In this document: positions 16,983 through 25,113 of the stretch, piece by piece
Numbering within the stretch: position 1 is the stretch's first letter
Layout: each line of letters begins with the position of its first letter
Assembly (NCBI GenBank): GCA_019638495.1
Contig: JAHBTQ010000003.1
Coordinates: 62,001 to 126,000, forward strand
From: Taibaiella sp.
GTDB taxonomy: Bacteria; Bacteroidota; Bacteroidia; Chitinophagales; Chitinophagaceae
Direction: 5' to 3'
Length of the DNA stretch: 64,000 bases
Notes under the pieces: model-generated
The model's input: only the letters and a program-made list of their open reading frames with translations
The model's database searches: none
What the model was told of the DNA's origin: nothing
Program-made: the position numbers and the translations under genes

Positions 16983-19900
16983 TTGTTGTTGTTTAAGAGG
17001 TAATTGAGGCGAATTGCCGCCATGTTGTACTGGTGCAGTGCGTCGAGGTGGTTTCGCCTCAGGTCTATTGCCTGTCCCAGGTATTGCGCCAGTGATGCAA
17101 AATTGATCTCGCCGCCACCGTAGGCAAGCATCGATGCCGATATCAACGCGTCAGCCTGCGCCAGGCCGGCATCTTCGTAATATTTGAGCATCGATTTTTG
17201 TTTCTCTACTTCGCGTCTGTATTGCAGTGTTTCAGCGCCAAATATCAATTGCGAATGCTGGTAGTGTGCTTGCCGGCGATCTTCCTCAAGGCGCGCGGCT
17301 GCTATCTTGTTTTTTGATTCGCTAATGCCCATTAATGGCACACTCATCGTCACCGAAAACCCGTTGTAAGGGTTATTAAGCCCGTATAATCGCTGGCTGA
17401 AGAATCGGCCTGAGAAGTCTGGCATTGTGCTGCGCCGGGTTGTCAGCAGCTCGGCATGTGCCACTTTGATCAACTGTTGCTGCACCATCAGTGAGGGATG
17501 TTCGTTGTTGCCCGGCAGGCTGCCTGTCTCTACCTTGGCAAGGGGTTTGTCCTCAGGTAGAAAACTATTTGCCGTATTCATCAGTGACATCAGATAGGCC
17601 TGCGCTGCCAGTATGTCGCTTTCAATGCCTGAAAGCTGGGCGTGCACTTCCATGCTGCGGGCAGTGGCGGCAATGCTGTCCAGGCCGGCGCTTTCGCCTG
17701 CGCGCACCCGGCGCACAGCAATATCCATGGCTCTGAAGCAAAAGCTATCCAGTTGCATCCATATTTGTCTGCGAGATACGTGGTACCATAGCGTGTAATA
17801 GGCGGACATAACGTCACGGCGCAGCTCTGCTGCCTTAAGCGTTCGCGCATAAGATTCTGAAACGGCCTGTTGCTGCAATAGTTGACGACGTGCACTGTAG
17901 ATGCCCGGCCATTCTATATTCTGTGACACACCTATCTTCAAAATGCCACGGTGGTCAGACGGTCTTAAATCCTCGTTCTCAGCAAAGAAACCCGTTTTAG
18001 GAAGGTTGAAGGATGAGCCGCTAAGGGTCTCTGATCGTTGAGACGCAATGTCTGCGGCCTTTATTCCCGGGTTGTTTTCGAGCGCTGACTGGTACGCTTT
18101 TTCAAAAGAGATGTTTGTTTGCGCCTCAGACGGTGTGATTGTGCCAAGTGTTAGCACCATTGCTGCCACGGCTGCGGCGATCTTCTTTTTGCGGGTACCA
18201 AATAGCAAATATAGCAGCGGAAGTACGATAAGTGTCAGGAGCGTAGCCGTTACCAGTCCGCCTATCACAACTGTCGCCAAAGGCCGCTGAACTTCTGCAC
18301 CTGCACCGTGTGACAAGGCCATGGGGAGAAAGCCGAGAGATGCCACCATTGCGGTCATAAGTACAGGACGCAATCGCGTACGGGTGCCCTTTCTTATCAC
18401 CTCCATCGGGTTGGTTATCCCGTCCTTCACCAGGTTGTTGAAGGTGCCAATAAGTACTATCCCGTTCAGCACAGCCACGCCAAAGAGTGCTATGAAACCA
18501 ACGCCGGCCGATATGGAGAAAGGCATTCCCCTCATCATCAGCGCGAACACGCCCCCGATTGCAGACATGGGAATGGCCGAGAAGATAAGCAGCGCTTGCC
18601 TCAGGGAATGAAACGTGAAGTAGAGTAGCGACAAGATGAGTAGCAGCGCTATTGGCACCGCTATCATCAGTCGTCTGGAGGCATGCTCCAGGTTCTCAAA
18701 TGTTCCTCCATATTTGAAGAAGTATCCTGTAGGGAGTTTTACTTCTTTGTCCAGCTTGCGCTGTATGTCGTGTACTACACTACGCACGTCACGCCCATCT
18801 ACATTGAAGCTGATAACAATTCTACGGCGGCCCTCGTCACGACTTATTTGAGTGGGGCCCGTAGCATAGCCTACAGTCGCTACCTGAGAAAGCGGCACCT
18901 GCCCGCCACCGGCTACAGGTATAGCCAGGCTACTCACATCCGTTATTGATGTCCGGTGCGCGCTGTCCAGCCTCACTACAAGTTCATAGCGGCGCTCATT
19001 TTCATAAATAGCACCAGCTACCTGTCCGGCAAAAGCGGCATTCACAATCGTGTTCAGATCTTCAATGTTCACGCCATAGTTGGCCATTCTTGCGCGGTCA
19101 TATTTTATGGCCACCTGTGGCAGGCCGGCCACCTTTTCCACGCGTGGCGTAGTGATGCCGGGCACAGAACTTATGGTAGCCGCTACCCTGTTCGCCAGGC
19201 GGTGAAGGGAGTCCATATTCTCGCCAAAGATCTTAATCGCTACGTCTTGCTTAATGCCGGTCATTAGTTCATTGAATCGCATTTGTATTGGCTGGCTCGG
19301 TTCTACGATCACGCCGGGTATGTCAGACAGTTTTTCCTCGATCTCATCTGCCAGCCCGTAAAAGGTTTTTTTCTTTTCCCACTCACTCTTATCCTTGAGC
19401 ACTACTATCAGGTCAGTGGCTTGTGGCGGCATCGGGTCGGTGGCGGCATCTGCGCTACCGGTCTTGCCCACCACCATTTTTACTTCCGGCATCTCGCGTA
19501 CCATACGTTCCGCCTTGAGGGACGTAGCCACAGCCTGGCCCAGTGACGCGCCTTGCGGTAAAACGAATTCTATGGCGAAATCGCCCTCCTCAAGTTGGGG
19601 TATGAACTCCCCGCCCATCCGCGTAAATGCAAAGATCGCTACGCTCAGCAGCACCACGGCCGTAGTTATGATGGTTTTGCTCCATTTTGTAGCACGAAGC
19701 AGGATAGGTTCGTATGCGCCTTCCAGTTTAGCCATGACCTTGTCTGAGAGAGATGTTCCGGCTGCAACACGTTTGGGTAAAAAGGCTGCCGACATCATAG
19801 GTATGTAGGTGAGCGAAAGAACCAGCGCGCCGAGTATGGCAAAGCCAACAGTCTCCGCCATGGGTCTGAACATTCTCCCTTCTATGCCTGCCAGGGAGAG

Positions 19901-21289
19901 GATGGGCAGGTACACAATAAGAATGATTATCTCGCCAAAGGCTGCGCTTGTACGAATTTTGGCAGAAGAGTTATACACTTCCTCATCCATCTCAGCCTGC
20001 GTCAGCGGCCGCGACAGGTTTCTGGCACCCAGGTGGTGCATGATCGCTTCCACGATGATCACGGCACCATCTACTATCAGGCCGAAGTCTATTGCACCAA
20101 GAGACATGAGGTTAGCGCTGACGTGAAAAATGTGCATCATGCCAAATGCGAATAGCAGCGATAGCGGGATGGCAGAAGCGACTATGAGCCCGGCCCTGAG
20201 GTTACCCAGGAACAGCACCAGCACAAAGATGACGATGAGCGCACCTTCTATCAGGTTTTTGCGCACGGTTGCTATTGCCCGGTTTATCAGGTCGGTCCTG
20301 TCCAGGAATGGCTCCACCACCACATCTGCCGGCAGTGAAGCCTGCACCGAAGCCATGCGTTCTTTTACACGTGCCACTACGTCAGCGCTGTTTGCACCCT
20401 TCAGCATCAGCACTATACCGCCCACAGCTTCTTTTTCTCCGTTATAGGTAATGGCACCATACCTGGGCGCGTGGCCAAACTGAACGGTTGCTACATCTCT
20501 TATCAGCAGTGGCAAACCATTTGGCTGCAGCTTTACGAGCGTATGCTCAATGTCGCGTATGTTTTCCATCACACCGATGCCGCGAATGAAATAGGCATTG
20601 GGCAGTTTCTCAATGTATGCGCCACCTGTGTTGGCATTGTTTTTTTCCAGCGCGTTGTAGACTTCCCTGATCGAAACATTGAGCGCTCTGAGGCGTGCCG
20701 GGTCCAGGGACACCTCATACTGTTTCTGTATGCCTCCAAAGCCGGTTACTTCTGCCACGCCGGGTATGCCATAGAGCTGCCGGGCCACGATCCAGTCCTG
20801 CATATTGCGGAGCTCCATCGCGTTATATTTTTCTTCGCTCCCTTTCGCGGCATGTAGGGTATATTGGTAAATTTCACCAAGTCCGGTGGTTACGGGTGCC
20901 AGTTCCGGGGTGCCCATGCCCTGCGGAATGATCTGGCTCGCCGCCTGTAGCCGTTCGTTTATGAGTTGGCGGGCGAAGTAGATATTGGTCGATTCGTCGA
21001 AAACTACTGTCACCACACTAATACCAAAACGGGATATGGAACGTAATTCAGTGAGGCCCGGCAAGTTGGAAACCGACCGTTCCACGGGGTAGGTTATAAA
21101 TTGTTCCACCTCCTGTGCGGCAAGGGCTGGTGCCTTGGTTATCACCTGCACCTGGTTGTTTGTTACATCCGGCAGTGCATCTACCGGCAATTGCATGAGC
21201 GAAAAAATGCCCCATGCTACCAGTAGGAACATGAAAAATGCTACTACCAGTTTGTTCTTTATTGAAAAATGGATTATCCTGTTAAGCAT
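16979..21289 (-). CDS. Heavy-metal RND efflux permease fused to a TolC/CzcC-like outer-membrane factor
   Basis: About 1436 residues: an RND proton antiporter (roughly 1-1040) followed by a complete outer-membrane-factor domain (about 1060-1436). In TM4 the motif D-F-G-L-I-V-D-G-A-V-I-I-V-E matches the CzcA-type DFGx3DGAx3VE pattern of divalent-metal (Co/Zn/Cd) pumps rather than the CusA copper type. The joint holds a Lys-rich stretch, a hydrophobic run and T-P-S-E-A-Q, which looks like a signal peptide retained from a once separate TolC gene. ATG 21289 is chosen as start (M-L-N-R-I-I-H-F); the frame extends seven codons further. It is followed by the adaptor gene and preceded by a Cys-rich small protein. 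Confidence 0.92.
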   Translation of the reverse strand: MLNRIIHFSIKNKLVVAFFMFLLVAWGIFSLMQLPVDALPDVTNNQVQVITKAPALAAQEVEQFITYPVERSVSNLPGLTELRSISRFGISVVTVVFDESTNIYFARQLINERLQAASQIIPQGMGTPELAPVTTGLGEIYQYTLHAAKGSEEKYNAMELRNMQDWIVARQLYGIPGVAEVTGFGGIQKQYEVSLDPARLRALNVSIREVYNALEKNNANTGGAYIEKLPNAYFIRGIGVMENIRDIEHTLVKLQPNGLPLLIRDVATVQFGHAPRYGAITYNGEKEAVGGIVLMLKGANSADVVARVKERMASVQASLPADVVVEPFLDRTDLINRAIATVRKNLIEGALIVIFVLVLFLGNLRAGLIVASAIPLSLLFAFGMMHIFHVSANLMSLGAIDFGLIVDGAVIIVEAIMHHLGARNLSRPLTQAEMDEEVYNSSAKIRTSAAFGEIIILIVYLPILSLAGIEGRMFRPMAETVGFAILGALVLSLTYIPMMSAAFLPKRVAAGTSLSDKVMAKLEGAYEPILLRATKWSKTIITTAVVLLSVAIFAFTRMGGEFIPQLEEGDFAIEFVLPQGASLGQAVATSLKAERMVREMPEVKMVVGKTGSADAATDPMPPQATDLIVVLKDKSEWEKKKTFYGLADEIEEKLSDIPGVIVEPSQPIQMRFNELMTGIKQDVAIKIFGENMDSLHRLANRVAATISSVPGITTPRVEKVAGLPQVAIKYDRARMANYGVNIEDLNTIVNAAFAGQVAGAIYENERRYELVVRLDSAHRTSITDVSSLAIPVAGGGQVPLSQVATVGYATGPTQISRDEGRRRIVISFNVDGRDVRSVVHDIQRKLDKEVKLPTGYFFKYGGTFENLEHASRRLMIAVPIALLLILSLLYFTFHSLRQALLIFSAIPMSAIGGVFALMMRGMPFSISAGVGFIALFGVAVLNGIVLIGTFNNLVKDGITNPMEVIRKGTRTRLRPVLMTAMVASLGFLPMALSHGAGAEVQRPLATVVIGGLVTATLLTLIVLPLLYLLFGTRKKKIAAAVAAMVLTLGTITPSEAQTNISFEKAYQSALENNPGIKAADIASQRSETLSGSSFNLPKTGFFAENEDLRPSDHRGILKIGVSQNIEWPGIYSARRQLLQQQAVSESYARTLKAAELRRDVMSAYYTLWYHVSRRQIWMQLDSFCFRAMDIAVRRVRAGESAGLDSIAATARSMEVHAQLSGIESDILAAQAYLMSLMNTANSFLPEDKPLAKVETGSLPGNNEHPSLMVQQQLIKVAHAELLTTRRSTMPDFSGRFFSQRLYGLNNPYNGFSVTMSVPLMGISESKNKIAAARLEEDRRQAHYQHSQLIFGAETLQYRREVEKQKSMLKYYEDAGLAQADALISASMLAYGGGEINFASLAQYLGQAIDLRRNHLDALHQYNMAAIRLNYLLNNNK

Positions 21290-21367
21290 GTAATTGGTAT
21301 GCGTTAGCAAATAAAATAAACATAAGTCACCCGGTCACCTTGGTGCCGGGCATCGTATTAGCTTACT

Positions 21368-21697
21368 TTATACCAATTGAGGAGGTTGCCACACGGGTAG
21401 CGAAACGGAAAGAAGACGGTCCTGTGTGTATCCTGTAAACAACAAGGTCTCAGGCTGACGGTAAACGGGTGTTGGTAATTTTACAACACTGTGGGGCACT
21501 GTAATTGCTGCACAACACGTACAATGGCAGAAGGGGGAGCAGAGATCGCGCAGAGGGTCAGCGTCATGGCGGCAAGGGGCCTGGTGTACCACCTCCTGTC
21601 TATGCTGTTCAGCCAGGCGCATTTCATCCAGGTCGGCACACGGCATCAGGCTCAGTACCATCACCGTCATCGCTAGTATGAATGCTATTATGCGCAT
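21368..21697 (-). CDS. Small Cys/His-rich exported protein of the metal efflux locus (DUF6660-like)
   Basis: A 109-residue protein starting at ATG 21697 with a hydrophobic N-terminus (M-R-I-I-A-F-I-L-A-M-T). The mature part has a dense cluster of cysteines and histidines around residues 40-65 (C-R-H-D...C-S-P-F-C-H-C-T-C-C), suited to metal binding. Comparable short proteins sit next to Czc/Cus-type pumps in many Bacteroidota and are annotated DUF6660; I assign it to that group by context and composition. A longer frame to 21784 exists but lacks a good N-terminus. It may act as a periplasmic metal sensor or chaperone, which is inference. Confidence 0.65.
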   Translation of the reverse strand: MRIIAFILAMTVMVLSLMPCADLDEMRLAEQHRQEVVHQAPCRHDADPLRDLCSPFCHCTCCAAITVPHSVVKLPTPVYRQPETLLFTGYTQDRLLSVSLPVWQPPQLV

Positions 21698-21919
21698 GCG
21701 GATGCAAAGATAACCATTTGCGCAAACGAAAAGCTGTTCTCTGTCATTCCGGCGACCTTGCGCTCGCGATTTCCTCCAGGCCAAAATTCAGTGACGATCC
21801 CTGTCGAATAATTAACCCCGGGAACTCGATTCTGGAATTTGGGCTTTGGAATTTTAATATCCGAGATATTTTCAGAAAATTTTAAGTAAAACGGGTTCCC
21901 AATGATGTAGGTGAACGGT

Positions 21920-21955
21920 TATTTTTGCGAGGCAACCACCCGGGCGCTACATTTA
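21920..21955 (+). promoter_or_regulatory. Putative promoter of the Bat-like operon
   Basis: TTG (21925-21927), 20 bases, then TACATTTA (21948-21955), close to the Bacteroidota TTG-N19-TAnnTTTG pattern. An overlapping TATTTTTG (21920-21927) is a second -7 candidate without a TTG. A CGCTAC/GTAGCG inverted repeat overlaps the -7 region. The DUF58 start is 37 bases downstream. Confidence 0.4.
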
Positions 21956-21991
21956 CAGTAGCGTGCTCAGGCAGGGACAACACCATCCGAT

Positions 21992-22858
21992 ATGACAACG
22001 GCAGAGATATTAAAGAAGGTCAGGCGGATCGAAATAAAAACGAAGGGGCTGAGCAATCACATTTTTGCCGGCGAATACCACTCTACGTTTAAGGGTAGAG
22101 GTATGTCATTTAGCGAGGTGCGTGAGTATATGCCCGGCGACGATGTGAAGTTTATTGACTGGAATGTTACCGCCCGTTTCTCACATCCGTTTGTAAAGGT
22201 GTTCGAAGAAGAGCGCGAGCTCATTATGATGCTGCTGGTAGATATAAGCGGTAGCTCACTCTTTGGTACGCAGAAGCAGGTGAAGCGCGACCTTATAGCC
22301 GAGCTCGGCGCTGTGCTATCGTTCTCCGCCACTACTAATAACGATAAGGTAGGGGTGATCTTTTTCAGTGATAAGGTTGATAAATACATTCCGCCTAAGA
22401 AAGGGAAGGGTCATATACTTCATATAATCAGGGAACTCATTGCGTTAGAGCCAAAGCAGACTGGGGAAACCGATATTAGGGTGGCACTGGAACTGCTGAA
22501 CAACGTAATGAAAAAGCGGTCCATCACCTTCCTGATGAGCGATTTTGTGAGCAAGCCCTATGAGCAGGCGCTGCAACTAGCTGCACGCAAGCACGACCTG
22601 GTGGGCATTCACGTATACGATAAGTATGACAGGGAAATGCCCGCTGCGGGCCTGATCCAGGTTCGGGATTCGGAAACGGGGCAGATGTTCTGGATCGATA
22701 CGGAAGATAAGCAGGTGAAGTACCAATATGAATCGGCTTTCGACAAAAAATACAAGTATTGCATGCATACGTTCCGCAAAAGCGGCGCTTCATTGTTGCA
22801 TGTGCGCACAGATGAAGACTATGTAAAAGTGCTGCAAGGATATTTTAAAGGCAGGTAA
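21992..22858 (+). CDS. DUF58 domain protein of a Bat/MoxR-type locus
   Basis: A 288-residue cytoplasmic protein. The DUF58 hallmark region is R-x-Y-x-P-G-D-D-V-K-F-I-D-W-N-V-T-A-R near residue 50, and it is followed by a von Willebrand factor A-like fold with a D-I-S-G-S MIDAS motif near residue 88. In Bacteroidota such genes usually stand between a MoxR AAA ATPase and BatA/BatB proteins, in a locus tied to aerotolerance and envelope stress. Here it leads a three-gene run with 24 bases to the next gene, but no moxR gene precedes it. Confidence 0.9.
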   Translation: MTTAEILKKVRRIEIKTKGLSNHIFAGEYHSTFKGRGMSFSEVREYMPGDDVKFIDWNVTARFSHPFVKVFEEERELIMMLLVDISGSSLFGTQKQVKRDLIAELGAVLSFSATTNNDKVGVIFFSDKVDKYIPPKKGKGHILHIIRELIALEPKQTGETDIRVALELLNNVMKKRSITFLMSDFVSKPYEQALQLAARKHDLVGIHVYDKYDREMPAAGLIQVRDSETGQMFWIDTEDKQVKYQYESAFDKKYKYCMHTFRKSGASLLHVRTDEDYVKVLQGYFKGR

Positions 22859-22882
22859 AAAGAAGAATCAGTAACAGGACAC

Positions 22883-23863
22883 GTGAGCGCAAATAGAGTT
22901 TCATATTTAAAGAGAACCCTGGTAATAGCCGTTGCACTATTACTGGCCTTCACATCGGAATCGTTACCGACACTGGCGCAACCCGAAGCCTCAGCTACCG
23001 CCAGGATGGATGCCCGGCAAATAGTGGTGGGCGACCAGGTGCGCCTGTTTCTTGAGGTTACTAATAAGCCATCGCTGGGGAAGGTGTTTTGGACAGCCCT
23101 CCCGGATACATTCAATTCACTGGAAATAGTAGAAAAGGGCAAGATAGACACCGTGCTGGCCGGCGACCTTGTTACGTACAAGCAGCGCCTTGTCATTACC
23201 GGATTCGATTCAGGCTTGTTTAAGGTGCCATCTTTCATATTCCCAGTTAACGCTACAAATGGCGATCCATATACGATCCAGACCGACTCATTCATGCTGG
23301 CGGTAAATACGGTGGCTGTGGATACCACAAAGGCTTTCAAGCCGATCAAAGACGTCATTTACGTAGATTGGCATTGGCTTGATTATATCTGGTACATTCT
23401 GATAGGTATTGTTCTGCTTATTCTGATAGTAGCTGTGGTCGTCTACCTCGTAAAGAAGAAAAAATACGAGGTGCCCGCACCTGAGGGGCCTAAGGAAACA
23501 CTGCAGGAAAAAGCATTGCGACTGCTGCGCGAACTTGATGCAAAACAGCTTTGGCAACAGGGAAAGGTAAAAGAGTATTACATTGAGCTCACTGATATTT
23601 TGCGCAGTTACATAGAGGACCGATTCAGCACTCCTGCTATGGAGCTAACTACGGACGAGTTGCTGTACAAGGCCCAGGTGCACCGCGAATTGCAGCCTTA
23701 CCATACTGCGCTGAGCGTAATTCTCACTACTGCCGACCTTGCCAAATTTGCGAAGGCACAGCCGGCTCCGCAGGAGCATACCGATGTGATGCAGCGCGCA
23801 ATAGAAATTGTAGAAAAGTCAAAACCAATTATAGTACCACCGCCAACTGAGCCCGGACGATGA
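22883..23863 (+). CDS. BatD-like exported protein with one C-terminal membrane anchor
   Basis: A 326-residue protein starting with GTG. It has an N-terminal signal peptide (to about residue 33, T-L-A-Q), a beta-sandwich-like periplasmic part to about 160, one strong transmembrane helix at roughly 170-195 followed by K-K-K-K, and a helical cytoplasmic tail with a D-I-L-R-x-Y-I-E-x-R-F segment. This layout is that of BatD/DUF4381-like proteins of the Bat operon. It overlaps the next gene by 4 bases (ATGA). Its exact role is unknown; family context suggests it helps assemble the VWA proteins at the inner membrane. Confidence 0.75.
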   Translation: MSANRVSYLKRTLVIAVALLLAFTSESLPTLAQPEASATARMDARQIVVGDQVRLFLEVTNKPSLGKVFWTALPDTFNSLEIVEKGKIDTVLAGDLVTYKQRLVITGFDSGLFKVPSFIFPVNATNGDPYTIQTDSFMLAVNTVAVDTTKAFKPIKDVIYVDWHWLDYIWYILIGIVLLILIVAVVVYLVKKKKYEVPAPEGPKETLQEKALRLLRELDAKQLWQQGKVKEYYIELTDILRSYIEDRFSTPAMELTTDELLYKAQVHRELQPYHTALSVILTTADLAKFAKAQPAPQEHTDVMQRAIEIVEKSKPIIVPPPTEPGR

Positions 23864-24870
23864 AAGAGCTGATGGATTGGGAACATATCACCTTTGCGCA
23901 CCCATGGTATTTTGCGCTGCTGTTGCTGCTTCCGTTGCTGGCGTGGTGGCAGTTTCGCGTCCGTAAGACGGCCAACCCTGCACTGCGCCTCACCACCGTT
24001 TCGGGCATAGACCCCGCAAAAGCCGGTGGCCGTGCACGGCTCAGACCTGTTCTTTTCGTGTTGCGTCTCGTTTGCCTTGCGGCACTTACCATTGCCTTGG
24101 CGCGGCCACAAAGCAGCAATACTACCGAGAATGTGGACAGTGAGGGCATTGACATCGTGCTCAGCATGGACGTGTCTGGTAGCATGCTAGCTGAGGATTT
24201 TCGCCCCAACCGTATAGAAGCGGCCAAAGAGCAGGCGCTCAAGTTCATAGATCAGCGGCCTACAGATCGTATTGGTTTAGTGGTCTTTGCAGGGGAAAGT
24301 TTTACCATGTGTCCGATTACTATTGACCACAATGTGCTCAAAAACCAGGTGAGCCAGATAAAAAATGGCATGATCACCGATGGTACTTCAATTGGTATGG
24401 GGCTCGCCACTGCGGTTGATCGTCTTCGTAATGCCAAAGGGAAGAGTAGGGTAGTGATCCTTATGACGGACGGTGTAAACAATACCGGCATAATTGACCC
24501 TAGTACCGCACTGGAGATTGCTAAAGCATTTAAGGTCCGGATCTACACCATTGGCGTTGGCTCTATGGGGCAGGCACTTATGCCCCAGCAGACTCCGTTT
24601 GGTATTCAAAAACAAATGGTTCCGGTGGAGATCGATGAACCGCTTCTGAAGAGAATGGCCTCGTCTACCGGCGGCAAGTATTTCCGTGCCACGGGCAACA
24701 GGTCCCTTGCCGGAATATATGCAGATATCGATAAGCTCGAAAAAACGCGCATAGACATTACTTCATTCAAGCATTATGCTGAATTGTTTTTCCCTTTTGC
24801 GCTTATCGCGGTGCTCGCACTTACACTGGAAATGGTGCTCAGGTACACCGTTTTCCGGTCTATCACCTAA
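23860..24870 (+). CDS. batA: BatA-like VWA-domain membrane protein
   Basis: A 336-residue protein with N-terminal membrane segments (about residues 14-31 and 62-82), a von Willebrand factor A domain, and a C-terminal membrane helix (about 305-325). The MIDAS metal site is intact: D104-V-S-G-S108, with T-D-G-V-N-N near residue 207. This is the usual form of BatA in Bacteroidota aerotolerance loci. It is the last gene of the run; no batB or batC follows, and the next gene has its own promoter. Confidence 0.85.
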   Translation: MKELMDWEHITFAHPWYFALLLLLPLLAWWQFRVRKTANPALRLTTVSGIDPAKAGGRARLRPVLFVLRLVCLAALTIALARPQSSNTTENVDSEGIDIVLSMDVSGSMLAEDFRPNRIEAAKEQALKFIDQRPTDRIGLVVFAGESFTMCPITIDHNVLKNQVSQIKNGMITDGTSIGMGLATAVDRLRNAKGKSRVVILMTDGVNNTGIIDPSTALEIAKAFKVRIYTIGVGSMGQALMPQQTPFGIQKQMVPVEIDEPLLKRMASSTGGKYFRATGNRSLAGIYADIDKLEKTRIDITSFKHYAELFFPFALIAVLALTLEMVLRYTVFRSIT

Positions 24871-25031
24871 AGGGGATTTCTTGTTTTTATCCTAACATTC
24901 CGGGGCGATCCTACGCCCATCTATTTGAGGGAATTATACCCCGCAATTGCTTAGTTTTTAACCAAATGGAATGAAATTCAGCCCCTTTTGCCATAATTAT
25001 GGTATGTAAGGGCTTTTTTTCGGTTGTGAGA

Positions 25032-25061
25032 TTGCATGTCATAATAAAAATGTTATTTTTG
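25032..25061 (+). promoter_or_regulatory. Promoter of the T9SS protein gene
   Basis: TTG (25032-25034), exactly 19 bases, then TATTTTTG (25054-25061): a perfect Bacteroidota housekeeping promoter. The inferred transcript starts about 45 bases before the ATG at 25114. Confidence 0.8.
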
Positions 25062-25113
25062 GAACTATAAATTGCCGTACGTGTATACAAGTAAATTTTT
25101 ACAAATAGGATAT

